Shown here: positions 12,296-22,900 of the stretch, piece by piece
Layout: the number at the start of each line of letters is the position of its first letter
Position numbering within the stretch: the first letter of the stretch is position 1
DNA from: Blastocystis hominis
Taxonomy: Eukaryota; Sar; Bigyra; Opalinata; Blastocystidae
Direction: 5' to 3'
Assembly: GCF_000151665.1 (NCBI RefSeq)
Contig: NW_013171815.1
Location: forward strand, 1,005,153 to 1,069,152
Length of the DNA: 64,000 nt
Made by a program: the position numbers and the translations under genes
Notes under the pieces: generated by a model
What the model was told of the DNA's origin: nothing
The model's database searches: none
Seen by the model: the letters and a program-made list of their open reading frames with translations, nothing else

Positions 12296-12923
12296 ATGGT
12301 ATTCTTCGCGTTCTACAATTCTAATCTTGTAGGCAAACCAGGCTACAAAGAAGAGAGAAAAGGAAAACGCAGGAATCGTTCGCTATGTGCAAATCTTTCT
12401 CATCGCTATTAACGTACAAATTTTTATTTGCTCTCACTTCAGCTGTGGTTCTTCATCTATAACATAGTGTTTTTAAGGGGTAAATATTTGTCCTTTGGAA
12501 CTCTCTTTCTTTATGCTATTCATGTGTCGGTACAGGGAATTTGTTACTACATGATCATGGAAAATTGCAAGACAATGGTTTTCACTGAAGCAATTGAAGG
12601 GTTGTTTTTTCACTCCTATTTCTACTATGCAGATACTTCGGGGATATGTTCATTATATCATGCGTTATCTCCTTCTTCATAGCCTACTCCAGAAAGTGGA
12701 TGTGGGTTTACATATTTGTATATTTACGGACGGTCTTTGAATTAGATTCCCATCTACTTCGGCTACTTAGGAATTCGTTTGCTGCTCAACTGGGTGTTTA
12801 CTCCTGACGAATCTCCGGAAGTTTGTGATTTCAGACGGTCTAAATATGTAGAAACTAGAGGAGATGAAGAGCAACCGTCAGAAGAAGAGAGAGGCTAAGA
12901 TGGCAAAACAGAAGGCAAATTGA
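12296..12923 (+). CDS. TMEM208: TMEM208 / SND2-like ER targeting membrane protein
   Basis: SND2/TMEM208 takes part in the SRP-independent route of protein delivery to the ER. Five introns (12299-12332, 12414-12442, 12601-12632, 12718-12745, 12821-12851) give 157 residues. The features are MANQATKKREKEN at the start, hydrophobic segments (VQIFLIAINLWFFIYNIVF, FIISCVISFFIAY, IPIYFGYLGIRLLL) and a basic tail KSNRQKKREAKMAKQKAN like other family members. The first intron begins directly after the ATG, so exon 1 codes only for Met. The last intron restores the family-typical basic tail instead of an acidic read-through. The stop is followed after 2 nt by TGTTTGTT. Confidence 0.85.
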
Positions 12924-12925
12924 GT

Positions 12926-12933
12926 TGTTTGTT
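12926..12933 (+). terminator. TGTTTGTT poly(A)-associated motif
   Basis: Begins 3 nt after the TMEM208 TGA, so the 3'UTR must be almost absent; the tRNA gene starts 27 nt further on. Confidence 0.65.
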
Positions 12934-12959
12934 AGTGAGAGTTTTGATTGTTGATTAGA

Positions 12960-13042
12960 GCACGTTTGCCCGAGTGGTCTAAGGGGGTGGATTCAAGTCC
13001 CACTGTACGGAGTACTCGTGGGTTCAAATCCCACAGCGTGCA
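12960..13042 (+). tRNA. trnL-CAA: tRNA-Leu (anticodon CAA)
   Basis: An 83-nt cloverleaf with a long variable arm. The acceptor stem GCACGTT pairs with AGCGTGC (one G-U), with discriminator A. The D arm is CCCGAGTGGTCTAAGGGG. The anticodon loop TTCAAGT reads CAA with one A-C mismatch closing the stem. The variable arm is TGTACGGAGTAC, and the T arm GTGGGTTCAAATCCCAC pairs perfectly. Long variable arm plus A73 fit Leu. There is no intron, although tRNA-Leu(CAA) carries one in many eukaryotes. Confidence 0.93.
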
Positions 13043-13047
13043 TTTTT
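13043..13047 (+). terminator. RNA polymerase III T-run
   Basis: TTTTT directly after the tRNA discriminator base, followed by further CTTTTTC tracts. Confidence 0.75.
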
Positions 13048-13153
13048 CTTTTTCTTTCTTACTATTTTGGTTTTGGTTTTCCTCTCAAACAAACACGCCC
13101 ATCAACTTTGATTCCATATTTTTTCCACTAACGAGCGGTTCGCTTGCTACAAC

Positions 13154-13936
13154 TCATCCTTCTTCTACAAAAACTACATTGCAATGAGTGCGAAGAATGT
13201 CCTGAATGACCAACGATAAAGAAACGTGCTTTAGGTATTGCGAAGATGAACTCCTCAAAAACTTGCATATCGAAGATAAGTATTCCATTCGAGCTCCCGA
13301 TTCCCTGGTCATCACCTCGTCCAGGCAGTTTTTCACTTCTTGCAGAGAGAGTGGCTCAGACTCTTCTTGGAGCGAGACTGGACTGGATTCTTCTTGTTTC
13401 GACGGAAGAACACGGCGCAATTCAGTCATGTCGGATAGGACTAAATAAGTCATATTGGCACGGATGCGATCGGAAATAAAGAAGCACTCCGTGCTATTCG
13501 AATCCTGATATACTACGGGAGAATCTCCATATTCGGGAAGTTCGTTTTGGTAGGGAGCCGGAAGTGCTATGTTAAAGTATGCACAGTATTTGGGTAATAG
13601 GCGGGTGTCACAAGAACCTTTGACGTACAACACACCACGTACAATGTTTTTCTGTTGTGTTACATCATTCATGAGGAATACAAGGTAATCTGAATCATAT
13701 AATGTGGAAGGTTCCTCTTCGAAGACAGAGGGTTTGAGCTCGACAACATAGTCGGGCAACTCTTCATGTGGGGCTATATGCACCTTTACTTTGACTTCGA
13801 AAAAACGCTCGCAGAGAATACGGGTCTTTTTTCTTGGAATCGTTATCTGAAGGAGTTTCGGGAGAAGCAGATGCCAAACACTTTGACTCGGTACTACATC
13901 AATAATTCGCAAAAAACTTCAAACTACTTTACACAT
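13154..13936 (-). CDS. Uncharacterised protein
   Basis: Introns 13894-13924 (31) and 13847-13881 (35) give 238 residues starting MCKVYRVKITIPRKK. The middle is likely beta-rich (EVKVKVHIAP, DYVVELKPSV, NIVRGVLYVKGS) and the C-terminal third is helical and Ser/Glu-rich (SLQEESEPLSLQEVKNCL). No signal peptide or TM segment. I do not recognise the family. Splicing of the first two introns is inferred from frame and length only, since no conserved motif confirms it; the long last exon (13154-13846) is firmer. It lies directly downstream of the PAP2 gene on the same strand. Confidence 0.55.
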
Positions 13937-14024
13937 TCACCAAAAGATCTTCTCACAAGTTGATAGAATCCTCCCCGTGGTACTCGCCCTTCACCTTAGC
14001 CAACATAGGTCGAATCATACTTGC

Positions 14025-14032
14025 AACAAACA
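14025..14032 (-). terminator. TGTTTGTT poly(A)-associated motif
   Basis: 12 nt past the stop of the PAP2 gene. Confidence 0.6.
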
Positions 14033-14044
14033 TAAAAATTATGA

Positions 14045-15070
14045 TTACACGATTACAGACTCAGGCTTGGAAACTGGCGTGTAAACATTGATTAAACTCT
14101 CCGCAACATCATCATAAAACATACTACACAAAAACGAAGCGTTCTTTCCCTTTGATCGAGTGTCCATTATTCTCTTTGTTGTCGAAAAGCACGGATAAAA
14201 CACCAGAGAAACCAAAATAGAGGCCAGCGTTCCAAAAACAATGCCACCAATCACATCTTCCGGACGATGTCGATAATCAAACTACACATCACGGAGATTT
14301 TCAGTCCGCACGATGCGACTTCCGAAAATGAAACTGCACCAAACAACAAACGGCAGGAGAATGACCACTTTCAGAATCCGAGTGGAATACTGTTTCCATG
14401 CGAAATGACTGTCCACAAACCGGAAAAATAAAAGAGTGAGCGTCACGAATGCGTTGGCTGCAGTCGCAGAGTGACCCGAAGGAAAGGACCGAAAGGCGTT
14501 GAAAATGTCATGTTGCTACAGAGTAATTGTAGAATAGAGAAACACACTGTCCCATGGCACTTTGTTACATTTCCCAATACACCAAAGGTACCGAAAGTGC
14601 GAACTATCTCTCCGGAAGAGAGCACCGTCTCGACCTTTTCGTACTGGCATAACTCAAAGAAGCAAGGACGAGGTCTGCCGATGAAGTTCTTCAACGTGAC
14701 GATAAAAATCTCGCTGACTGCATAGGAACGGGAGGCAAGATAGAGGATATCATGAACCCACTAAAATCAAGACGAAAGAACTCACGTACGACGGAAGCAT
14801 CTTTCGGACGACACACTATGACAAACAAGCATAAAAGAATGGTGGGAACAACGTAACAATAAATAATCACGTATTTGTATCTATGCCATCAGTTCAATAT
14901 GACTATGCTCCATACGGCACTGTATCGTGAACAGAGTACGATAAAGCCAAATCCCCTTCAAAAAACTCGGTATACTTTGGAGGAATGTTTTCGATCCAAT
15001 AGGTTGATAATATGAGTATTAGGGTCAAAATCCACCCCGCAACCAACTGTCTGGAGATTTGGAGATTCAT
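14045..15070 (-). CDS. PAP2-family lipid phosphate phosphatase
   Basis: Integral membrane phosphatase acting on lipid phosphates such as phosphatidate. Introns 14881-14915 (35), 14761-14789 (29), 14516-14547 (32) and 14282-14311 (30) give 299 residues. All three catalytic motifs are seen: KNFIGRPRP (KxxxxxxRP), SFPSGHS (PSGH, on an exon started by the 32-nt intron) and SRIFDYRHRPEDV (SRxxxxxHxxxD, created by splicing the 30-nt intron). About six hydrophobic segments surround them (e.g. LVAGWILTLILILSTYW, KYVIIYCYVVPTILLCLFVIV, VVILLPFVVWCSFIF). The order and spacing match LPP-type enzymes. Confidence 0.9.
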
Positions 15071-15997
15071 ATAAACAAACAATGGGGAACACGTACGATT
15101 TTGCTAGGAATAACATCGGAATAGTACATTACAATAAAGAAGACTTCCATGTAGAGTATTACAATTGGTGAGAAACATCCATCATGTTGGAAGTTTTCAA
15201 GATTCTCCTTTTTCGATTAGAGCTAGGATTTGTTCAGCACGCAACTATGGTGTTTTCAACTATGATATCTTTTTATGTGTAAGAAGAAAACTGAATAATG
15301 TTTTCTATCTCATTTAGTTTTAAATTGCAGTGTGTTTCGATTATTTGCATTCAAATATTAAAATACTTGTGAATATAGGCTTGATGACAAGAACAATCTT
15401 ATGATCGTCTTTTCAGTGTGATATTTCAATTTCATATATAATAGCGAACGTTCCACCATAATTATAATTCAAATAGCAAGTTTCCCTGATTCGTGGAATT
15501 CATGTTTTTCGAGAATAATTCAAATAGCGCATATATAAGGTAATGATTTCTATGTAAAATTATCGGTCCCATGCTATATTATAGCACAGTAGAAAAGGAA
15601 ATCCAGAAGGAGAAACTCGAATTGTTCCATGATTATGATGCTAATTACTGTGGTGACTTTTGCAAAAATGAGTAACCCTAAAATACCAATATTGAGAGAA
15701 TATTGATTGTTATCACTATATCTGAAGATAAACAGGAAAGAGAATGTCAAATAGGCAGAGTGGAAAAAAACGAGCACATCGTGAAATGTCTTGAGTTGAT
15801 ATACCAGAAAATCAAACAGTCACAAAGACAAAAAAAGAAATAATCTCAAATGAATGAATGAACACGAGAAAATTGAAAAATGAAAAAATGTCCCAATTGA
15901 TTCCTATTGGCTGTAAGAAATTAGTTACCATTATTGATCAGCATTTGCATTTATATTTCCGACGGAAAAATTTTAACTATCGTGAAGGAGCAAATTA
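15071..15997. other. AT-rich spacer with weak ORFs
   Basis: Two possible but unsupported genes. A plus-strand 48-codon hydrophobic frame lies at 15184-15372 with a 39-nt GT-AG intron (15279-15317). A minus-strand 67-codon hydrophobic frame lies at 15574-15777. Neither matches a family I know. Confidence 0.3.
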
Positions 15998-16493
15998 ATG
16001 TCATTGATTAAGTGCGCCTATTGCGGGCGTGCATATCCATTTTATGCATTCTACGATAGTGGAACCTCTCAATACTATCCCGCTTGTTACCAGTGCAGAT
16101 CCTCTGCTTTTGCTAGTAGAATAGCGCGATTTCTCTGAAACATAGAACAAGAATCGGTGACATCGGTATCTATGTCAAGCAGCAGTAATAAAAGGCAAAA
16201 CGTTGGAGACAGTGTACCATCGACACGCAAGAAATTGGCAACTTCTCTTAGTTCAGATTCTGTTGTTACTCCTAAGGGAATTGGCTATCAACCGAATTCA
16301 GAGTATCCATCTGTGGTCCCACGATCTGTATGGATCGTTTCAAATGCCAAATCGTCAAAGAAACAAAAAGTGGAATATTTTGCAGCTACCCTTTTGTATC
16401 ATCGGAGTTATATTCCTATTCAGAGCCATCCAGGATCAGGAAACTCTGCTCGTGTATAACGCTCTCTTTATTAAAACAAACCACCACGACTAA
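15998..16493 (+). CDS. Small zinc-ribbon-like protein with C-terminal TM segment
   Basis: Introns 16116-16145 (30) and probably 16337-16370 (34) give 143 residues. The N-terminus MSLIKCAYCGRAYPFY...CYQC has two CxxC pairs spaced like a small zinc ribbon. A Ser/Thr/Lys-rich linker follows, and the spliced C-terminus contains one hydrophobic segment, LPFCIIGVIFLF. Without the second intron the frame ends as SGNSARV with no membrane segment. A cytosolic zinc module on a single tail anchor is the simplest reading. The family is not recognised. Its stop lies 9 bp from the end of the convergent gene at 16503. Confidence 0.5.
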
Positions 16494-16502
16494 AATGGAG
16501 TT

Positions 16503-16568
16503 CTAATCATCTCTTTCACTTTCCTCGTCTTCCTCCTCCTCGTCCTCCTCCTCCTCGACATCCTCAAT

Positions 16569-16601
<33 letters not shown>

Positions 16602-17461
16602 CAGCGACTTGACGAACTCCAACGCTTTCTGAGCCGCTTTGCGCGTCGAGCGAACGCCCGGCTTCTCATCGATAATGAATTCGCGCGCCTTCTCCTCCTT
16701 CTTCATCAGGGTCTCCTCTCTCGCCAATCGCGTCTCCTCCTCGTTCGGATATTCCCCCGCCCAGCTGCGATTCAGCTCGTGCAGGCGGCGGATCAGCTCC
16801 TTCTCGCGCTCTCTCATGTCCTCGATCTTTCCTAAATTGCGGAAACAACGCGGACTGCCATTTAGGGAACTCCAAAAATACACACCCCAGTTTCAGAGCG
16901 GTCGTGTAGGCGCGCAGCGCTTTCATTCCCGCTGATTCGTTCGCAACAATTTCGCGGCGACTTGGTCTCTTCACAACTTCGACCTTTCTTCGCTTTATGC
17001 GAGAATACTCCTCCTCTTCCTCCTCCTCTTCGCTGTCGTGTGTGTCTGCGCGTCTTCCGGACTTGCGTGGCTTCTACTATTAAGGGAACGGCAAAACACC
17101 ACAGGAGAGTCTTCATCAGAAAACCAGTCCTCTTCCTCCTCTTCCTCCTCTTCGATGTTGTAGTCCTCCTCGTCGTCTTCTTCCTCAGCCTCTTCCTCCT
17201 CCTCCTCTACCTTCTACACATGAACGAAAACAAGAAGAGTGCTACGGGGTTCTTCTTCGAGCGAACATTAGTTCTCTCCTTTTCTCCTTCAGGCTTCACC
17301 AAAGTAGACTTGGCAACAGAAGCAACTTTAGCCTGTGTCTCTTTTGGTTCCTCAGCACTAAATATTATTCGCCACTATAGAGCGATATACGGAGGATTCG
17401 CTGGGTTCGCCTCAGCGACAGGATTCGAAACCGCAGGATTATCGACAGTTGGAACTTCCAT
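16503..17461 (-). CDS. Acidic/basic charged, probably nuclear protein, unknown
   Basis: Introns 17358-17390 (33), 17214-17245 (32), 17074-17102 (29) and 16855-16885 (31) give 277 residues. Acidic blocks flank a conserved-looking core: SRREIVANESAGMKALRAY, then KIEDMREREKELIRRL, LNRSWAGEYPNEEE and DEKPGVRSTRKAAQKALE. The protein ends in a long Glu/Asp run. The alternation of acidic runs with Lys/Arg patches (KRRKVEVVKRPSRR) suggests a chromatin or histone-binding role, but this is inference only. A 64-codon open frame just upstream on the same strand (17498-17692) might be an additional 5' exon. Confidence 0.55.
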
Positions 17462-17763
17462 TCTCACAGGCTATTGACCCTAACTGTAAGCAACCAATTA
17501 TGAAGAGGAAGTACTTCTTTTGATGTATATGAGAGACTTAGATTCAAATAGAGAAATTGATGAGAACCGCGGGAATTGTGATATGAGGTAGGATTGATTG
17601 GTTCTCCTTTTAATATCCCTCTTTTGCTCCATTGGGGAAGCATAGTCAAATTTCTCACTTTTGCTCTTGACAGGGAGTGAGGGGATGAGCATCGAAGATG
17701 CGTGCTATCGCGGAATCTCGCTATATCGCTGGCGTCTAAAAGCAGGTTTGTGGAGAAAACACG

Positions 17764-20297
17764 TCATTTTGTCAAAACTTCAAAAACCATTGACTCCAAC
17801 TTCTGGATTAGTTGATTCCATGTGGAAGAAGGATCGTCCTTGGTTATGCTTTTCAATATTGCGACTATTTCCTGAACTCCAAAAACATCACACTTCATCC
17901 TCTCTTGCGCCAACTTCTACATTACAATAATAACAATATATTCAGCACACATACGCAGATTCCCTCCATCGCTTCCACGTTCAGCTCATACGCATCGACA
18001 TACTTCTTCACCGCGAAGTACCTCTCTTTATCCATCATCGGAGCCATGAGGTTCTCTACGAACCCCACAAACACTCTCTTCTCCTCCTCCCCTTCCGCAA
18101 ACCTTCGGAACAGTCCCTCGAACTTCGCGGGGATTTCGCTCCCTTTCTCCAAATACGATCGAAGCATTTCCTCCTGCAGCCCGCGAGGCAGCATCCGAAA
18201 CACCTCCAGATCCAAGCTGGCCAGCGGAGGCAGATCGATCATGGGAGTTTCAGGGAGCGGGTGCGATCGATGTTCGTTTAGAAGCCGCGTGATCGCGCTT
18301 TCCTCCTTCCTCGCAGTCGCCTTCTTTTTTCGATGCGGCGATCCAGCAGAGCGGTTTTGCGCGTTGAAATAATCGCGGATCGGCGTGGCAGACGCCTCGG
18401 AAGACAAGCTCCGCAAGGTCAACCCAAAGCCCCGAACGTCTTCCGGCGCGACGCGCAGCGATTCCCAGAGCGAGGTCGCGTGCTCCAGCAGTTTCTCCGA
18501 GGGGATGAGCGAGCTGGAATAGGTCGAGCTAGCGAGAATGGAGAAAGGAAAAGGGGAACCTCAGAATATCGACGGGTCCGTGACCCAAATGCTTGACCGT
18601 CGTGGAGCCGGAGATCTTCTTATAGAGCTTCAGAACGAGCTTGCTGCCCTGGACCTTGCGCGCGGCCGCTTTGTCGGCGAGGAGAGAACACAGCGAGCGG
18701 AGATAGCGGAGAACGTCGTTTCGGTTGGAGCAGCGAACGCCGTAGGACAGCTGAATGCTCACACTTTTGAGTTCGGAGACCACGGAGAGCAGGCGAGAAT
18801 CGACTCCATTGGCGAACTGGATGAGAGTGCTCGCTGTTTTGGGACCGACGGTGCGAGTCAGCAGCTCCTTCTGATCAGAAAAGTGATTGGAAAGGAACTC
18901 GATCGCAGACTCGCAACTCTTGACAGGTTCGAATTCCGATATCGGAAAGCTGCGATTTCAAAACATGGCCGACTCCCGGGAGAATCTCCACACCGCTCTC
19001 ATCGAGTCGATTCTTGGATTCGTTCATCGGAATATACACGATCCCGTTGGGTTTGGCTCTAGTTCAAAGCCTCGCATGAACACTACAACTTCGTGGCAAT
19101 TCGACTCATTAAGAGATTGTGGCCAGCGCCAATCGAGCAGGAACAGCCAGTTTGCGTTTCGATTTGCTTTCTACAGTGCCAAACAAACAACAAAAACGAC
19201 TTGATCCACTCCAGCTTGCTCATAAACGATCCCTCGCCCAGAAAAACGGAGAGGTCGCAGTACAGCTCGTCGCAGCTCCCAATTTCGATCAAGGGCGTTA
19301 CTTCCAACACGATCGAAACCACCTTCCGCGAGATCTTTTCTTTCACCCGCAATCTCGATCCCTACTTCGCGAATCCGATCCGATTCATAAGGAAGAATCA
19401 CCAAATCGGGGCAGAGTTCTTTGGCTCGACCCATCCACACTCCTTTAGTAACTCCACGCGAACGAGCCACATAATTGCACGAACTCACTTCGCTATGGGG
19501 ACTGACGATTAGGCACGACATGCAGAGCTACCTATCACTGCTAGCGACCGCACAGGGACGGTCGCGAAGTTCGGGACGCGTTAAGAGAGCGACTTGAACG
19601 AAATAGCAGTCCATGTCGATGTGAGCATAGAGACAATTCGCTCCTGGAGAATCTATTTAGAAGGAATAGGTGATAATTAACGAGGAGGAGGTTGATTTGC
19701 TTCTAAATAGTGGAAGGCAACCAAATCTTGCAAGTCATGTTTGATTTGACCCATCAAGTGGAATCGGCTTTTTGAAAAGACATGTTGGGGTGTGTAGGAT
19801 TCGTTTGGGAGCGATTTTACTTGAAAGGAATCTATGCAATCGATTCCATGTTGAGACGTGCATACTTTGGATTGTATTCTTTGCGCTAAATAAACTAAAT
19901 GATGATTCGTTTAATCTCTTCCCCGAAGAGACACTTTCGGTTATCCATTCCGGTTTTACAATGTATAGGTTTTTCAGCGACTGGCTACGTATCAAAATTT
20001 GGGTGCAAGGTATACAGAGACTTCTTCTTTGCAAGAGATACGTTTTCGGCAATGTAATGGGTGATCTTTGCTCCGTACATAGCAGGTACAAAGCTCCCTC
20101 CATGGTTACATATCATTTGACGCAGCACCAGATATGAGGTTTCTGTACTTCCATCAATATATGCGCAAACGCCTTCAAAGATGGAGGATTTTTTCCTAGG
20201 ATTTACAGTTCTCCAAAATGACACACTCCCCTTCAAAGCTTGTTTGCTCGACGATTCTTTTGTTTTTATGAGCGAAATAGTCCCCTCGTGTCCACAT
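17764..20297 (-). CDS. REV1: DNA repair polymerase REV1
   Basis: Y-family deoxycytidyl transferase and translesion scaffold. Eleven introns (20196-20226, 19985-20015, 19832-19865, 19653-19681, 19502-19531, 19335-19365, 19171-19200, 19059-19089, 18871-18898, 18529-18559, 17917-17954) give 729 residues. In order: YFAHKNKRIVEQ leader, BRCT domain (IFEGVCAYIDG, VKPEWITESV), the REV1-specific SRFHLMGQIKHDL stretch, palm motifs IDMDCYFVQV and GSCDELYCD (catalytic acids), fingers-type GCSCSIGAGHN, thumb ILPGVGHVLKS, little finger KSVSIQLSYGVR with GHGPVD, a UBM-like ubiquitin-binding motif SLDLEVFRMLPRGLQEEML, and a C-terminal helical domain. The 31-nt intron 19335-19365 restores the exact spacing between PYES and SCDE seen in human REV1. 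Confidence 0.93.
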
Positions 20298-20324
20298 TTG
20301 CTATTCACAACAATCCATTATTAC

Positions 20325-20332
20325 AACAAACA
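20325..20332 (-). terminator. TGTTTGTT poly(A)-associated motif
   Basis: Placed 3 nt past the POP4 stop and 27 nt upstream of the REV1 start codon, in the whole 38-bp spacer between the two genes. Confidence 0.65.
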
Positions 20333-20335
20333 AAA

Positions 20336-21500
20336 CTATTTAAAAGGATTTTGATTCAGTCCTCCAGACCGTCTCTTCGGAATTTCATAAGAAGTCTCAT
20401 CACAGAGGGTATTTCCGTTCAAAAACACTCTCTTTCCCTCACTCACTCCCATCACTTCAAAAACCCGCCCATTTTTAACCACTTTCTTCACACAGTTTTG
20501 GCAGGTAATCATATAAAACACATCCTTCCCTTCCAGCAACACAATCCCTTCAATCCCCACATCCTGCGGCATCGATGATCGAACAACTAAATTGATTAAA
20601 TGAGCATCAAAAGAAAACCTCTCAAAATCGAGCCTTCTTTTGGAATTGACAGAAGCACAGAATAGCCGCTGCTACGTGAATAGATCAGAAAAAGTACTCA
20701 TACGATTTGGCTTCCGAAAGAAGCATCTTAGAATAAGAAAGCCACTGCTCGTGCATGAAAAGATAATCGTTATATCTCACATTAGAAGAGTGGAATTCAT
20801 GTACTTTATATCTGGAGGAAAACTAATGGAACGCAGTTTGTTTCTCTCCCTGCAGTTTAAATATTCACAGCGGGTCGTAGAAAACCGAGGTTTCTTCTTA
20901 CGCGCAGAGCTTGCGCGCCTTTCCTTCGTATTTCGCACTGAAAAAGCCATTTTTCCATATTCTGTTAGCGTGGAATTTGTCTTAATCTGAGAGCTATCGT
21001 AAAAACATACGAATTTCTGATTGGCTCCATACAGATTGATAATCGCAGAAACCATATCCGTTCCACTCACATTTGGCTAAATTCTATTAGGAAAGAAAGC
21101 AATACTGCTTGCTTATAGACGTCTCGTTGGAGTGACAAGGGAATCGCTCGTAGCTTACATTCCTCATTAAAGGACACGACCCTTCCACGATAGTTTACGC
21201 TATTTAACAAAGAGGGTTTGGAGATAGGAGAGGGAGACTTGGATTGTTGGATGAGCTCCTTACTTGGTTGTTTGACAGTAATAGACTCCATGCTTTTTTC
21301 ATTTTCTTTCATATGTATTGACTTTGGAAGAAGAGGTCCTTGTGGCATATCTGATTGCTTCTTCTTTTTTTCTATGGTTTGGACTATATAAAATAAATGT
21401 TTCCCATTTGATTCGTACCTGCCTTTCCAAATTGGCGATCGAGCTTAGCTAGAACATCTTTTGTTTTCTTTTTGGTCTTTATTCGTTTGCTCTTGTCCAT
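20336..21500 (-). CDS. POP4: RNase P/MRP subunit POP4 (Rpp29)
   Basis: Sm-like barrel protein of the RNase P and MRP ribonucleoproteins. Six introns (21384-21418, 21077-21105, 20981-21010, 20776-20804, 20672-20703, 20587-20618) give 325 residues, longer than the ~220 of human POP4 because of a charged N-terminal extension. The conserved core is YNDYLFMHEQWLSY (human YSLFLPLHELWKQY), VVRSSMPQDVGIEGIVLLE (human CPSYVGITGILLQE) and a C-terminal barrel strand. Several family-matching blocks are joined only after splicing. The N-terminal ~110 residues (MDKSKRIKTKKKTKD...) have no recognised counterpart; a merged neighbour gene is possible but no stop or poly(A) motif separates them. Confidence 0.8.
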
Positions 21501-22900
21501 TTCCGATATATGAAGAAGGGTAGAAGAAACGAATGAGTGAATGAGAAGGAAAATAAGTGGTTTTATTTGACTATTAAATAATAAAAATAATAGAGGACAG
21601 TAATGAATTCCGAAAAGTGATGCTCGAGAAAACAAATAGTGTGCTGATAAACACTGATCGTGTGATGAATCCACCAAATCTTTTTAAATTACTACTTAGA
21701 GATTTCGATCTGATAGGCAAGAATGTAAGTGTTTCTAATGACTGTCAGTATTTTGAATAGAGTAATGTAAACTGTGTGGTGATTGGCTAGTATTGTTGAC
21801 AATTGACGAAAGAAATATGATGGGGTTTTGCATAGTGTTGATAGCATCAAGAACAACTAGATATCATGTGTTCTTTATATCTTTGAATGCATTATTATGA
21901 ATGTATGATGATAGGAATATAGATAATATTATCTATGTTGAAGTTTACTCATAATGAGAGTATGAATCAAATACTATGTTCGTTAACAATTTGAAACATA
22001 AAATAGTAACTTGGAGTGAATAGTATTATTCAATAGATCCGACCAAGATATGGTAATTCAAATTCATCCATAATAAAATGGATATTCCAGATGACCCAAG
22101 TAATCAAAGTAAGGTATAACAATTCGATAAAAAGAGTAATACTACTACTACTACTACTACTGTTATTACTATTTTCCCTATAGTCTCTAATTGTATGATA
22201 CAGAATAAAAATAGAGTTGTCGACTTGACTATATTACATCATAATTTGCTTTTGTTGAGATGATTTGTTCATCTACTTGATTATCACTACATAAATTGTC
22301 CTAAATTATGAATCACTGGGATATCACCAAGGATATATAACCATTCAGTGTAATACTACCAGATATAGGAATCATTGTATCAAGAAATGAATATGTGAAT
22401 GTGAATATACCATCACACTACTTGTTTTATATCCTGTATCGTCTCCAATAATTCCTATGAGAGTACCAATGATTAGAAACAAATGAATTATTCAATGATG
22501 TGATGTAGTGAATTGATTTTGTGTGATGTATCCAGTAGGTCTAGAACTTGTGATTGTTGTACCTGATAAATTACTAGTAGTAATGATATGTGTAGTTCAG
22601 CTATTACATTAAAAGGATAATAAATACTAATTCTGTTATTATATACTATTACTGGATTATCTATATTGATAGATCAATCAAAATTGATCATACAATACAA
22701 TCATGTAAGGGATTCTAATGGATATTATCATCTTCATAAGAAAAGGATTTTAATGACTATAGTGCCTAAACAATATGTTTTTAATTTGAATGAACATGAC
22801 AATTTGTGAAATCGCACACTTATCATTCTTTTGCGGATAATCATGTTCCAGTCTTATTGAAAACAAACACTAAGTTCTATAGCAGATAACTGTTGCAATT
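21501..22900. other. AT-rich spacer
   Basis: About 1.4 kb with no supported gene. It contains a short (ACT)n run at about 22140-22160 and many stops in every frame. Confidence 0.55.

Noticed and set aside
17661-17930. Plus-strand 89-codon frame
   Set aside because: Antisense of the last REV1 exons (17764-18000).
19735-19860. REV1 exon reading MHVSTWNRL as the helical segment after BRCT
   Set aside because: It leads to a dead-end frame; a 34-nt intron at 19832-19865 gives the much better SRFHLMGQIKHDL match and restores the frame.
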